A DNA stretch of 64,000 bases from Phycisphaerales bacterium. GTDB taxonomy: Bacteria; Planctomycetota; Phycisphaerae; UBA1845. The first letter of the stretch is position 1. The number at the start of each line of letters is the position of its first letter. A program made the translations under genes and the position numbers. The notes beneath the pieces were generated by a model, which saw only the letters and a list, made by a program, of their open reading frames with translations, was not told where the DNA came from and made no database searches. The stretch lies in NCBI GenBank assembly GCA_020639115.1, contig JACKHG010000003.1, positions 186,001-250,000 on the forward strand, read 5' to 3'. This document shows, one piece after another, positions 9,659 through 19,314 of the stretch.

Positions 9659-12131
9659 TCACAGCGTGGCCAGTAGGCGCTGCAACTCGGCGAAGTCCGC
9701 GAGGTCCGTGTCACCGTCGCGGTCGAAGTCCGCCAGGTGGCACGGATCACCGGTGTTGGTGTTGGGGCCGCCCAGGCAGCCGGCGATCAGGACGTAGTCC
9801 TGGGTATCCACATCGCCGTCGCCGTCGAGGTCACCAAGCAGTGAACCATGGATCAGCCGTGCGAAGCGGGCGAAATCGCGGAGGTCCACATCGTTGTCCG
9901 TATCCAAGTCGCTCAGGCAGCAAGCAGTTGTGACCGAGGCTTCTGGGCCGCCGAGGCAGGCAATGAGCATCGATGCGTCTTCGCGATCAAGGTATCCGTC
10001 CGCATTGACATCGCCGACGATGCCGCACATGTCGAGAACGCCGTCGGCGTTGCAGTCCGCGGCAAGGCCTGCTGCGATTTCGCACTCATCCGGGCTCTCG
10101 TTGATATTGCAGTCGGAGGCGAGCGCATAGATGTAAGCGGCCCCTCCGCTCTGTTGCACTGGGCGGTGCTGGGGGGCGCCCATTATCAATGTATTGCGGC
10201 TCATGCCGACGCTGAATCCGAATAGGTCGGGGACGGTGTTGTCGAACGGGACCAATTTGGCTTGCTGTCGCCAACTGCCTCCGTCCTTTCTGAAGAAATA
10301 AGCCGCGCCGCCGCTTTGATTCGGTCTCCGTAGCCGGAAGCGCACTGACTGTTGCGCGGTGTTCCCGGCGATTGCGACGGCATATCTGGAAATACATACG
10401 CCGGTCACCGTCGGCGGCAGTGAGCACTGTTCAACCGCCAACCGCCACCGAATTCGAAGACGTACGCATGCCCGCGCAATTCGGGCGGGTCGCTCGAGAA
10501 TGGGTAGTTACCTACGAGGCCGTCGGTTGGCTGAGGGCGACACCACTCGAAGCCGGAAATGAGCCCTCCGAGCATTCAACTGGTGCACAGTTCTCCACCT
10601 GCCAGATCCGTCGGTCTCCTCGAGGACGACGGCGGAGCCGCTGTCGGGCTGCGCTGCCTTATCCCGGTAGGGGCCCCAACCAGGGCGAATGAATCCTCGA
10701 TGGGAAACGCTGTAGCCGAAGAGGTCGCCCGCTGCGGAGCGGGCAACTCAGCTTCTGGCCACCTGCCAGCGCCGGCGACTTGCGGAAAAACGTAGACGCG
10801 CTACCTAGACGCTGCGTTGTACGGAGCACCACACCCACGCGATCGTGTCGCGATCGACAGCAACGCTGTCCCGAAGCCATCACCGCCGCGACCATCATCG
10901 GCTGTCAGGGTGCAACTCTGCCCCCAGCGCCGTTCTGTTCTCAAACACGTAGACGGAGCCACTGTTCAGGAAATTGCCTACGTCGTCGAATGGGGCACCA
11001 ACCACGGCGGTGTCGCCGTCAATTGCAGTGCTGCGACCAAATTGATCCTCTCCTTGCCCGTCGAGGGCGTGCAACTCCGTCGAGATGGACCAGGATTGCG
11101 AGCGCGCATCGCGTTCGAGAACGCGGGATAATCCCCGCGTCGCCAAGAGGGGCTCCAACAACGGCCGTCGTTCCATCCACGCCGACGCTCCATCCCAAAT
11201 AGAGGCCATCCGCAGCAGACCAGGAGGTCACTTGGTCGGCTTCGTGCGGGTACGCGATGTCGCATTCATCAGGGACGCCGTTCGTGTTGCAGTCGGAACT
11301 CGCGGACTCGGCGATGTCGCATTCGTCCGGAATAAGGTTGGCGTTGCAGTCCGCTGCCGGAACGGCAAGTTCATACACGTACACCGCGCCGCTGCTTGCA
11401 GCCGTCATGTCGTCCCGGGCGACGCCAAGCACGGCGGTGTCACCGCTCAGCGTTCGACAGTCTCAGCGGTCCGCCTCCTGGATAGGTGGCGGTTAAGCCG
11501 CGAATTGACGCTATGCCGTCAACAAATTTCCTGAAGACGTAGGCGCGCCACCCAGTCGGCAATCTCCCGAGGTATCCCAGAAGCTGATTGCCACTTTGTG
11601 TCGGCTTTCAACGCCGGATTCGCAAAGGCGATTTCCACCGTATCGGTCTCGCGAAGTTCGGTGATTCTGGTTCAGACGCCGCAGACATTCTGCGGAAGAT
11701 GGGTGGGCTGATCCGCTGGTTAGCCCGGAGTGTTGCGATTTGCTGATGGCGCGTGGTGCCGCTCGCGACGCGAAGCAACGACGTCGCCGCACCGTCGCTT
11801 CTGGCCGGCGCGGCCTGAATTGCCAGAACCAAATTTCGGTGATACGACGCAGGCGGAAGCGAAGTTGTCTGTGTTTTACCGAAATGGGCCGGACGATAAA
11901 ATCGCATTGCCGCAATGGCGGTGCCGGGTTACCGTTACTGTATGTTATTAGCGTCAGCTTGGCCTCCCGCCAGACGTCGCATCGTTTCGAGACGCGCGCC
12001 GCTGTCTGCGCCAGCTGTTCGCGGAAGCGCTTCTACGATGACGGTGTCGCCGATGGCGATACCTGATCCGAAGATATCGGCCGCCGGACCAGCAGCCTGA
12101 GCCTGGTGCGACCGGTTGACAGTCTGCCGGG
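9659..12131 (-). pseudogene. Broken 3' half of FG-GAP/dockerin-like surface protein
   Basis: This continues the frame ending at 12132. FG-GAP-type pieces recur in changing frames, for example QAAGPAADIFGSGIAIGD near 12060, SGDTAVLGVARDDMTA near 11420 and DGDTAVVGAPFDDVGNF near 11010. DCNANLIPDECDI-like motifs recur at 11250-11350. The last 260 residues are again open and contain four dockerin/EF-hand-like calcium loops: GDVNADGYLDRED, DLDTDNDVDLRD, DLDGDGDVDTQD and DFDRDGDTDLAD. Several frame changes within about 1.7 kb separate these pieces. It is either a decaying gene or a patch of poor consensus sequence; the intact, well-conserved C-terminus argues somewhat for the latter. Confidence 0.7.
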
Positions 12132-14057
12132 TCAGCCGTGGTAGACAAGCTGCACCGACGGCCTCGACCAGGTATCCCGACGGGGCACCGATGTTGTAGC
12201 CAGGAGGTCGCCGGACATCGCAACACTGGCACCGAAGTCGTCACCGCTGAAAAGGTCGTCCGGCTCGAGCACCTCGACCTGTTGCCACAATCCACGCACG
12301 CGGTGATAGACGTACGCCCGGCCTCGATAGCCGCTGCCTGCACCCGGAGCACCGAACACGGCTGTATCGCCCAGGACCGCAACACCTTCACCGAGTTGTG
12401 CACCGCCGGCCGGGGGTTCCGTCTTGAGTTTTGCGGCGAGGCGCGTGCCCCGCAGGTCGCATTCGTCAGGTCGGCCGTTGCTGTTGCAATCCTGGCTTGT
12501 TCCCGCGCCGATATCGCAGGCGTCGGGAGTGCCGTTCGTATTGCAGTCGCGATTGAACGGGGGTTCGCACTCATCCAATGCGTGGTTGTGATTGCAGTCG
12601 CGCAGTGGATCCTGGGCAATTTCGCAACTGTCGGCCAACCCGTTGCGATCGCAGTCGGTGTCCAGCCCCAGCGCGATTCCGCACTCGTCGGGAAGTGCAT
12701 CGCCATCACAGTCTCGGGATGAGAGGACCAGATCAAGTACCCAGGCCCGGCCGCTTGGAGTTTCTGCAGCTGTGTCGCCATAGGCCCCGACTAGGATGGT
12801 GTTGCCGTCGAGCGCGACACTGGCGCCCAGGTAATCGTATGCGTGTACTTCGCCGGGGAACACTGCACCGATGGGAGTCCACGCAACCACGTCATTGCGA
12901 AAGATGTAGGCGGCGCCAGCATCGGGTCCAAACCCGTCTGCACCATAGGCGCCGATGAGACAGACGCGAGCGCCTACGGCGACGGCGGCGCCAAACCGGT
13001 CGTTGGCTGCCGCGTCGGGTGCCACGAGCTTGGCACTCTGAGTCCATCCGGATTCGAGGTCCTCGAAGAGGTATGCTGCTCCGCTGCTGTTGCCGGCATC
13101 GTCGTCGTATGGCGCTCCAATGAGCAGCACGCCATCGGTGAGCGCAACGGTGTAGCCGAAATAATCACCTGCCGCGGCATCTGCCGCACGGACCTTGGCG
13201 AAGTATGTCCAGTAGCCGGACGGCAAAGGGCGAAAGAGGTACGCTGAGCCACTGTTTGCGCCGGAATTGTCATCGCCGGGGGCGCCAATGGCCGCGATAT
13301 CATCGATGATCGCAACGGAGGTGCCAAAGTAGTCAAGTGCTGCAGCGTCGGGGGCGTTCAGCTTCACTCGCTGCACCCATTGGCCGGATGAATGGTCAAA
13401 GACGTATGCTGATCCGGTGTCCGTGCCACCATCGTTGTTACCGTAGGCGCCAACGATGATTCTGTCTACCGTGGCGGCGACGCTCCATCCAAAGTAGTCG
13501 CGAACATCGCCGTCGGACGCGTGCAACTTGGCAACTTGGTGCCAGGTACCGTCGCTGTTCTGGAACACATACGCTGCACCACTGTCGGCGCCGAGGTCGT
13601 CGTCGCCATAGGCGCCCGCCACTACCGTGCGATCGGCAACAGCAACCGAGTATCCCAGAGCGTCTCCGTTGGCGGCATCGTTTGCGGTCAGTTTCTGGGA
13701 TTGCAGCCAGATGCCCTCGATCTGCTCAAAGACATAGACGGCGCCGGTGCCGTCGGCGTCCGGTGCTCCGATGGCCACGACGCCCGGTCCAATTGCCGCA
13801 CAAAAGCCGAAGCGGTTCTCGGGGTGGGCATCGGTTGCTGACAGTGGTACCAGGTTGGTCGTTGTGCCCAGGTCGCATTCGTCGGGCACTCCATTGGTGT
13901 TGCAGTCGGCGCTGGTGCCCGCCGCAATGTCTTGCGCATCGGATTTGCCGTTGGCATTGCAGTCGGTGTTGGCCAAGGCGCGCGCAGAAAAACCGACGGC
14001 GCTCAAGATGGAGATTGTCAATATGGGGGTTACTACCGAGTGAACCGCGCGCACCAT
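12132..14057 (-). CDS. FG-GAP repeat surface protein with DCN motifs (5' part)
   Basis: The start at 14057 is preceded by AAGGAAGGAG and followed by a signal peptide (about residues 1-29, ending SARALA). The open part has 641 residues. Two DCNxNGxxDECD motifs come first, then about seven FG-GAP/integrin-like blades such as GYSVAVADRTVVAGAYGDDD and FGTSVAIIDDIAAIGAPGDD, then a cluster of about six further DCD/DCN motifs resembling thrombospondin type 3 calcium repeats, then more blades. The protein would be secreted or on the surface. The frame closes at 12132 in the middle of a blade, and matching pieces continue downstream, so the true product would be near 1460 residues. Confidence 0.75.
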   Translation of the reverse strand: MVRAVHSVVTPILTISILSAVGFSARALANTDCNANGKSDAQDIAAGTSADCNTNGVPDECDLGTTTNLVPLSATDAHPENRFGFCAAIGPGVVAIGAPDADGTGAVYVFEQIEGIWLQSQKLTANDAANGDALGYSVAVADRTVVAGAYGDDDLGADSGAAYVFQNSDGTWHQVAKLHASDGDVRDYFGWSVAATVDRIIVGAYGNNDGGTDTGSAYVFDHSSGQWVQRVKLNAPDAAALDYFGTSVAIIDDIAAIGAPGDDNSGANSGSAYLFRPLPSGYWTYFAKVRAADAAAGDYFGYTVALTDGVLLIGAPYDDDAGNSSGAAYLFEDLESGWTQSAKLVAPDAAANDRFGAAVAVGARVCLIGAYGADGFGPDAGAAYIFRNDVVAWTPIGAVFPGEVHAYDYLGASVALDGNTILVGAYGDTAAETPSGRAWVLDLVLSSRDCDGDALPDECGIALGLDTDCDRNGLADSCEIAQDPLRDCNHNHALDECEPPFNRDCNTNGTPDACDIGAGTSQDCNSNGRPDECDLRGTRLAAKLKTEPPAGGAQLGEGVAVLGDTAVFGAPGAGSGYRGRAYVYHRVRGLWQQVEVLEPDDLFSGDDFGASVAMSGDLLATTSVPRRDTWSRPSVQLVYHG

Positions 14058-14207
14058 TGCTCCTTCCTTCTTGCCATGCCTCGCCTCTCGCGAAACCCGA
14101 TGGCCTGAGCATACCCGATCCGGGCGCATCAGGAAAAGTCAAATCTGTGTTTTCAAATTCGGATGGTGCTGAAAATCTCGCGAGTGTGCCCAGGGCGATG
14201 ATGCCGG

Positions 14208-14275
14208 CACTGCTCGAGCGCAGTGGTACACTTGGGCGTTCGTGCGTCCGGCGCTGCTCGAGAGCAGTGGCACAC
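14208..14275. repeat. Two copies of a palindromic interspersed repeat
   Basis: CACTGCTCGAGCGCAGTG at 14208-14225 is a perfect hairpin (CACTGC/GCAGTG). A second copy at 14252-14270 has CTGCTCGAGAGCAG. Both are followed by GTGG(T/C)ACAC. A third copy lies at 53349-53374. They fill the gap upstream of the FG-GAP gene. Confidence 0.8.
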
Positions 14276-14324
14276 GGAGCGGCGGGGTGTCACGCAATAG
14301 CGTGATCTACCGGGTGCTGGCCGG

Positions 14325-16328
14325 CTACTCGCCCAGGCGGTTGAGGGCTTCCTGGGCGGCGGCGGCTATTTCGGGGTTTCCCTGGAGGGCGGCTGTGTAG
14401 AAACGGTGGGCGGCGCGGAGGTTGCCGTCGTGCTCGTTGGCCACGCCGAGCTGGTAGTCGACGGCGGGCCAGGCGGGGGCGCGGCGTTTGGCCTCCATCA
14501 GCGCGGCGATGGCCTGCTGGGTGTCGCCCTGGACGAGCGAGGCTGTGCCGATCTGGTAGTAGGGCGCGGGGGCGGAGGGGTCGGTCTCGATGGCGATCTG
14601 GAAAAACCGGATGGCGGCGTCGATGTCGCCGCGCTGGGCGAGCACCGTGCCGAGGTTCGAGTAGCTCATGGCGTCGAGGCGGGCGGCGTCGACAAGCGGC
14701 CAGTTGCAGGCGACAGCCGCGACGGTGACGGCGGCGGCAGCGGCTGCGATTCGGGCAATCCGCTGGTCGCGGAACGCGCAAACGAGTTCGACGATGCCCG
14801 CGGCTGCGAAGAGGATGATCAGCGGCACCAGGGGAAACCGGTAGCGGGCAAAGAGGTAGAACGCGGCGATGGCGAGGACGAGGGCGAGCGTCATGAGATA
14901 GAGCAGGCCGAGGCGGCGCCAGCGGGCGAGGGTGAGGACGAGTCCGGCGGCAGCCAGAGGGCCGACCGTGCCGAGGTTGAGCACCGGGGCGAGGGCGCCG
15001 AGCATCCAAGCGAAGCCGCAGTAGACGTTGTAGCCCTCGGTGTCGGGGATTTCGTAGCGGTTGAAGGTGAGCAGCAGCTTGCGGCCGACGAGTTCGAGCC
15101 ACGCGCGCGGGTCGCTGCGCATGAACGCCCACGAGCGGCTCAGCCAGTAGTGGGAGACTTCGAGGTCGGTGAGTTCGTGGCCCGCGGCCTCTTCCGCGAG
15201 GCGGCGCGCGTCGGCGCGTTCGAATTCGGGCGTTTCGTGGTTGGGAACGAGCGGGCGGTAGAGGCCGGTCGCGTCCGGGTTGTTGCCGATGTAGAAGTTC
15301 GGGCCGGCCTGCACGGTGGTGACGGCCCAGGTGCCGCCGACAAAGAAGTTGCGCACCGCGACGGGGTAGAAGACGAGCAGCAGGCCGGCGACAAGGCCGG
15401 TGATCCACATCTGGCGGGCGCGCCAGCCGGCGCCGCGCAATCCGAAGATTGTCCAGAGCAGCACGACGCCGGCGAGGACCAGGGCGTTCTCGCGGGTCAG
15501 GCCGAAGAGGCCGAGCACGATGCCGATAAAGAGAAAACCCAATGGACGCGGCCGGTCGAGCTGGCGGGCGCAGAGCCAGAGCGTCAGGGTCATCCAGAAC
15601 GTGGCGAGTGCGGTCTTCTGGATGAGGCCGCCGAAGAAGATCGCGGGCGGATAGACGGCGAGGAGGATGCCGGCGGTGATGCCGATCAGGCGCGCAACGT
15701 GCTGCGGGGCGGCGGCCTTTGGATTTGCCGATGGGTGTGACGGAGCTTCAGGCATGCTTGGCCCGGCCCCCCCCTTGCGTGGGGGGTTCTGATGTTGCGC
15801 GGCGTGCGGGCGGGTTGCGAAAAAGCGGGCGGCGGCAAAGCCGGCGAGGAGGCAGGCGACGGCGCCGAGGCCCGCCTGGATCCAGCGGATGGCGAGGGGG
15901 CCGTCGTCGATGAAGCGGTAGACAATCGCGAGGAAATAGGGATAAGCCGGAGCCTGGTAGAAGGTCTCGCGGCCGATCCAGTCGCCGCCGGCGATGCGGT
16001 GGGCCCAGGCGTCGTACGCGGCTGCATCGCCAATCGGCGCGTCGAAGAACGGCACGCTGCGGATCTGTTGGACGTACGCGATGCGCAGGCCGAGGGCAAG
16101 GAGGAAGACGAGTGCCCAGGGCCAGGCGCGGATGTACCACGGGCGCGGGGGTTCGGGGGCGTCAGCCGGGCCCGGGCGGACGGGAATATCCCGACTGGGG
16201 GCCGGCGGTAGCAGGGTGAGTTCCGGTTCGTCGGCGTGCCCCGGTGCGGGCGTGGGGGCCATGCCGGCGAGCCGGCGGGCACGTTCGTGATCCTCGAACT
16301 CGATGATGTCGTCGGGCTGGTCGTTCAC
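14325..16328 (-). CDS. GT39/PMT-like membrane glycosyltransferase with TPR tail
   Basis: The 667-residue protein has a proline-rich cytoplasmic N-terminus (to about residue 65), about ten membrane helices, and an early periplasmic loop (FFDAPIGDAAAYDAWAHRI) carrying the acidic residues expected for undecaprenyl-sugar-using GT-C transferases. The last 120 residues (from about 540) form tetratricopeptide repeats, for example YSNLGTVLAQRGDIDAAIRF. Such enzymes transfer sugars from lipid carriers to proteins or lipids on the outer face of the membrane; the acceptor is unknown. A low-complexity Pro/Ala insert at about residues 180-210 breaks the membrane region. It is monocistronic. Confidence 0.8.
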   Translation of the reverse strand: MNDQPDDIIEFEDHERARRLAGMAPTPAPGHADEPELTLLPPAPSRDIPVRPGPADAPEPPRPWYIRAWPWALVFLLALGLRIAYVQQIRSVPFFDAPIGDAAAYDAWAHRIAGGDWIGRETFYQAPAYPYFLAIVYRFIDDGPLAIRWIQAGLGAVACLLAGFAAARFFATRPHAAQHQNPPRKGGAGPSMPEAPSHPSANPKAAAPQHVARLIGITAGILLAVYPPAIFFGGLIQKTALATFWMTLTLWLCARQLDRPRPLGFLFIGIVLGLFGLTRENALVLAGVVLLWTIFGLRGAGWRARQMWITGLVAGLLLVFYPVAVRNFFVGGTWAVTTVQAGPNFYIGNNPDATGLYRPLVPNHETPEFERADARRLAEEAAGHELTDLEVSHYWLSRSWAFMRSDPRAWLELVGRKLLLTFNRYEIPDTEGYNVYCGFAWMLGALAPVLNLGTVGPLAAAGLVLTLARWRRLGLLYLMTLALVLAIAAFYLFARYRFPLVPLIILFAAAGIVELVCAFRDQRIARIAAAAAAVTVAAVACNWPLVDAARLDAMSYSNLGTVLAQRGDIDAAIRFFQIAIETDPSAPAPYYQIGTASLVQGDTQQAIAALMEAKRRAPAWPAVDYQLGVANEHDGNLRAAHRFYTAALQGNPEIAAAAQEALNRLGE

Positions 16329-16440
16329 GGCGCGTATGGTAACGCGCGCGCTGGGGATGTGTGTGCGAAGTGGTCGGACGGGTTGGGTCAGTGATGGGGC
16401 AGGTGCGGCGGAAGTTGATGCTCGGAGGTTCTTCGCTTTA

Positions 16441-16461
16441 CCCCGGGCTTCGCGCCCGGGG
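16441..16461. repeat. Interspersed perfect hairpin
   Basis: CCCCGGGC and GCCCGGGG flank the five-base loop TTCGC, followed by GCTCTG. An identical copy occurs at 50753-50773, also in a gap. No T-run follows, so it is not a classical terminator. Confidence 0.85.
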
Positions 16462-16503
16462 CTCTGATGGGTTTGTGATTGCGTTGGGGTGCGGGCGGAG
16501 ATA

Positions 16504-16512
16504 TATTGCGCA
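16504..16512. promoter_or_regulatory. Candidate operator TATTGCGCA, copy 1
   Basis: TATTGCGCA lies four bases before the start of the LexA-like gene. The identical nine bases recur at 17189-17197, just after that gene and before the next promoter. A repressor site is plausible but unproven. Confidence 0.35.
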
Positions 16513-16515
16513 GTT

Positions 16516-17178
16516 ATGGCAGTATTCGATCCCTATGTTGCGCAGCGGGCGGGGGAGACCCTGGGGGAGCGCGTGCGGCGGCGGCGGCAGGAGCTGCGGC
16601 TTTCGCAGGTCGCGCTGGCGCAGTCGGCGGGGATCAACCAGGGGTATCTGTCGGAGATCGAGCGGGATCGGCGGCGGCCGTCGATGAACACGATCAACGC
16701 GTTGGCGGTGGCGCTGGATCTGCCGCAGGGCGTGCTGATCGGGGCGGGGCCGGGGCACGACAATCCCCAGCCACTGGACGTGCGGCACCTGCCGATGTTC
16801 GGAACGATACCGGCTGGTCCACCGGCTGAGTCACAGGAGCAATTGCAGCTTTTTCCCGTGCTGCGGCACATGTGGACGCCGGATCACTACTGCCTGCGGC
16901 TCACCTACGACAGCATGGAGCCGACGCTCAAGCCGGGGGACGTGGTGCTGGTGCACTACCGGCCGGACGTGGACCCGGTGCTCGTGCAGGGGCGGATCTG
17001 CGCGTGCCTGGTCGATGGGGAGCCGACGCTGAAGCGGGTGAGCGTGGACGCGCGGGGGGCGGAGCGCGTCGTGGTGCTGCGGGGGGACAACCCAGCCGTC
17101 ATGCCGCTGGTGATCGACGCGACGCGGGACCTGAGTATCCAGGGCGTGGTAACGACGCTGGTGTCGCGGGACCTGTAG
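16516..17178 (+). CDS. LexA/CI-like repressor (XRE HTH plus S24 peptidase)
   Basis: The 220-residue protein has an XRE-type helix-turn-helix at about residues 14-70 (LRLSQVALAQSAGINQGYLS) and a C-terminal S24 self-cleaving domain. The predicted cleavage bond is A100-G101 in FGTIPAGPP, with catalytic S133 in YDSMEPTLKPGD and K173 in GEPTLKRV. All elements needed for RecA-stimulated autocleavage are present, so it should be a DNA-damage or stress-inducible repressor. ATG 16516 was chosen over the in-frame GTG 16489 because it directly precedes the HTH domain; no strong ribosome-binding site distinguishes them. It lies upstream of the ATPase-acetyltransferase and holin-like genes, the likely regulated targets. 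Confidence 0.85.
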   Translation: MAVFDPYVAQRAGETLGERVRRRRQELRLSQVALAQSAGINQGYLSEIERDRRRPSMNTINALAVALDLPQGVLIGAGPGHDNPQPLDVRHLPMFGTIPAGPPAESQEQLQLFPVLRHMWTPDHYCLRLTYDSMEPTLKPGDVVLVHYRPDVDPVLVQGRICACLVDGEPTLKRVSVDARGAERVVVLRGDNPAVMPLVIDATRDLSIQGVVTTLVSRDL

Positions 17179-17188
17179 CCGCGGCCAT

Positions 17189-17197
17189 TATTGCGCA
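17189..17197. promoter_or_regulatory. Candidate operator TATTGCGCA, copy 2
   Basis: Identical to the nine bases at 16504-16512. It is placed 27 bases upstream of a sigma70-like -35 box that serves the next gene. Confidence 0.35.
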
Positions 17198-17223
17198 TCG
17201 GGCCGAAAAATATCGCTAGAATA

Positions 17224-17252
17224 TTGACAGCGGGCCATTTGTGGTGTAGGTT
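17224..17252 (+). promoter_or_regulatory. Sigma70-like promoter for the ATPase-GNAT gene
   Basis: A perfect -35 box TTGACA (17224-17229) is followed by a 17-base spacer and TAGGTT (17247-17252). It precedes ATG 17342 with a leader of about 80 bases. Confidence 0.55.
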
Positions 17253-17341
17253 TCGATCGAAAGTTAGGTTGTTGTTCGGTTGTTCGGCACGGATGCCGCA
17301 CCTGGTCCAGGATGGACTGACGCTGGAGGAGGGGTCAGGCC

Positions 17342-18820
17342 ATGGCGGAGCGGCTGGGACTTTCGGCGGAATGCGGGGTGGGGGCGGCGGCGGGTTCCGG
17401 CCGTCGCGACGCGTCGGGCACCGAATGGGTGCCCGGAGTTCTGCGGGGCTCCTGTCGTTCGGGCCGGTTGTGCACTTCTGACCGCGGTCTGGCGGTCTGT
17501 CAGCTTTTTGGAATCGACTCCTCGCCCGCGGTCCCGGCGGCTGCACCCGGTTGGGTATTGCCCAACGAGGTGTTGCGCGTCGGGCGCGGGCGCATTCTCG
17601 CGGTGGTGGGGCCGTCGGGCAGCGGCAAGACGACGCTCTTGGGGCGACTCGCAGCCGAGCACGCCGCGGCGGTTGATGTTCAGCGGATCGAGTTTCCGGA
17701 GGGGAAGGCGGTGGTGGATGGGGTCGCACCGCGCGCCCCGTTGGCCTCGGCGCTGGAGCTCCTCAGCCAGTGCGCCCTGGGGGAGGCGTCGCTCTGGTTG
17801 CGGGCGTACGAGACGCTCTCGGCGGGTGAGCAGTTTCGGGCGCGGCTCGCGCGGGGTCTGGGGGCGGAGCGGGACGGCGGTGCAGGCGGCCTGCTGCTGA
17901 TCGACGAATTCGGCAGCGGTCTGCACCGCCGTGCGGCCCGGGCGTTGGCGTTCAATCTGCGGAAGGTCGTGACGCGGCGGGGGCTCGCGGTGGCGGTGGC
18001 GACGCCGCACGAGGACGTGCTGGCGGACCTGCAGCCCGACGTGCTGGTGCGGCTGGCGGATTATGGGTTGGCCAATGTGCAGTCGCGGGTGCCGCGTGCG
18101 CCGCGGTTCAGCTTGCTGCGGCGGGCGCGGGTGGGTGCGGGCTCGCGGCGGGACTGGGCGGATTTCGCGCGGATGCACTACCGGGGCACGGACGAGTTGG
18201 GCTTCGTGGACAAGGTGTTCGTGATGCGTGCGGGCGTGGGGGGGCCGTGCCTGGCGATCGTGGTGTACTCGTATCCCCCGGCTGAGCTGGCGCTGCGTAA
18301 CGAGGTCACCGGCGGCGCGTACAAGGGCGACTTGCGGAAACTCAACCGCGACGTGCGGATTCTGCGGCGGCTGGTGGTGCATCCGGACCTGCGGGGTTGC
18401 GGTCTGGGTCACCGGTTGGTGCGACGCACGCTGCCGCTCGTGGGGACGCGGTACGTGGAGTGCCTGGCGGCGATGGGGGCGGTGAATCCGGTGTTCGAGC
18501 GGGCGGGGATGACGCGGGTGGGCGTGTGTGCCCAGCCACGGGCGCGGCAGCGGACGCTCGCGCGGCTTGCGGAGCTTGGGGCGGACCCGCACGCGGGCGA
18601 TTTCGAGGTGCAGGTGTGCCGGCGGCCGGCTGTCCGGGCGTTGGTCGCGGCGCAGGTGCAGCAGTGGTACCAGGCGACGACGGGTCAAGGGGAGGGGCGG
18701 GTCGCGCGGCAGACGCCGCAGATGCTGGCGCGGATATTCCGCGGTTTGGCGGGATTGTCGCCGGTTTATTACCTCTGGGAGTCTGGAGTCCGGAGTCCGG
18801 AGTCTGGAGGACAGGCGTAG
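17342..18820 (+). CDS. ABC-type ATPase fused to GNAT acetyltransferase (COG2401-like)
   Basis: The 492-residue protein has an ABC ATPase core with Walker A GPSGSGKT (90-97), signature LSAGEQ (159-164) and Walker B LLLIDEF (184-190), but no membrane domain. The C-terminal half has a GNAT acetyl-CoA motif, LVVHPDLRGCGLGHRLVRR (about 345-363). This architecture matches the family ABC-type ATPase fused to a predicted acetyltransferase, known from archaea, bacteria and some phages but of unknown function. The start has the ribosome-binding site GGAGGAGG. A LexA-like repressor is upstream and a holin-like gene downstream. The 3' end runs into heptamer repeats (GAGTCYG), so the last dozen residues are repeat-derived. 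Confidence 0.75.
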   Translation: MAERLGLSAECGVGAAAGSGRRDASGTEWVPGVLRGSCRSGRLCTSDRGLAVCQLFGIDSSPAVPAAAPGWVLPNEVLRVGRGRILAVVGPSGSGKTTLLGRLAAEHAAAVDVQRIEFPEGKAVVDGVAPRAPLASALELLSQCALGEASLWLRAYETLSAGEQFRARLARGLGAERDGGAGGLLLIDEFGSGLHRRAARALAFNLRKVVTRRGLAVAVATPHEDVLADLQPDVLVRLADYGLANVQSRVPRAPRFSLLRRARVGAGSRRDWADFARMHYRGTDELGFVDKVFVMRAGVGGPCLAIVVYSYPPAELALRNEVTGGAYKGDLRKLNRDVRILRRLVVHPDLRGCGLGHRLVRRTLPLVGTRYVECLAAMGAVNPVFERAGMTRVGVCAQPRARQRTLARLAELGADPHAGDFEVQVCRRPAVRALVAAQVQQWYQATTGQGEGRVARQTPQMLARIFRGLAGLSPVYYLWESGVRSPESGGQA

Positions 18821-18874
18821 GTCGAAGGTTGCAGGTCGCAGGTCGCAGGTCGCAGGTCGAAGGTCGCAGGTCGT
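18779..18874. repeat. Two adjacent heptamer tandem arrays
   Basis: 18779-18806 holds four GAGTCYG units. 18819-18874 holds eight AGGTCGM-type units (mostly AGGTCGC). The first array lies inside the 3' end of the ATPase-GNAT gene; the second spans its stop codon and continues into the gap. Confidence 0.9.
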
Positions 18875-19033
18875 CGGGCGGGATGGGGCGCGGCAATATT
18901 GGAATTCCCTGGTTTCATTCCTTTCGGCGGTTCGGCGAGCGCGACGGGGGCGCTCGCCGGACCGCTCACGCCAGCGGTGCGTGGGAAGGCGAGAAGATGG
19001 GAAAGTGGGAAAGTGAGAACGTGGAGGTGTTTC

Positions 19034-19279
19034 ATGGCGGCTCAGGGGTGGTGGGCGCGGTTGGTGAATCCGTTGAGGTCGCGGAAGGTGCGGGTGGCGC
19101 TGGCGACGGTGATCGCGGCGTATGCGGCTGAGTGGGGGTTGGGGGTCTCGGAGGAGGTGGTGCTGACGATTCTCGGGGTTGGGGTTTCGTTGATTCTGGG
19201 GATTGCGCACGAGGACAACGGCGTGAAGCAGGTCGTCGCGCGTTCGACGGTTGGGGCACTTCCGCCGCGGCAAGGTTGA
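19034..19279 (+). CDS. Small holin-like membrane protein
   Basis: The 81-residue protein starts at ATG 19034 after GGAGG (19023-19027). Two hydrophobic helices lie at about residues 20-38 and 44-62, linked by a short turn (GLGVSEE), followed by a charged tail beginning HEDNGVK. This two-helix layout, with a basic SRK before helix 1 and an acidic pair after helix 2, resembles small phage holin-like proteins. Function is not certain; it could also be a small stress-related membrane protein. It is on the same strand as the LexA-like and ATPase-GNAT genes, separated by about 210 bases of repeats. Confidence 0.5.
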   Translation: MAAQGWWARLVNPLRSRKVRVALATVIAAYAAEWGLGVSEEVVLTILGVGVSLILGIAHEDNGVKQVVARSTVGALPPRQG

Positions 19280-19314
19280 GTGGTGCGCGTGTGGAGTGGA
19301 TCGTGAGTGAACTT

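Noticed and set aside
16441..16461. Rho-independent terminator
   Set aside because: Strong stem but no T-run on either side, and an identical copy elsewhere indicates a repeat.
16504..19279. Complete prophage
   Set aside because: No capsid, portal, tail, terminase or integrase gene; only three phage-like genes.
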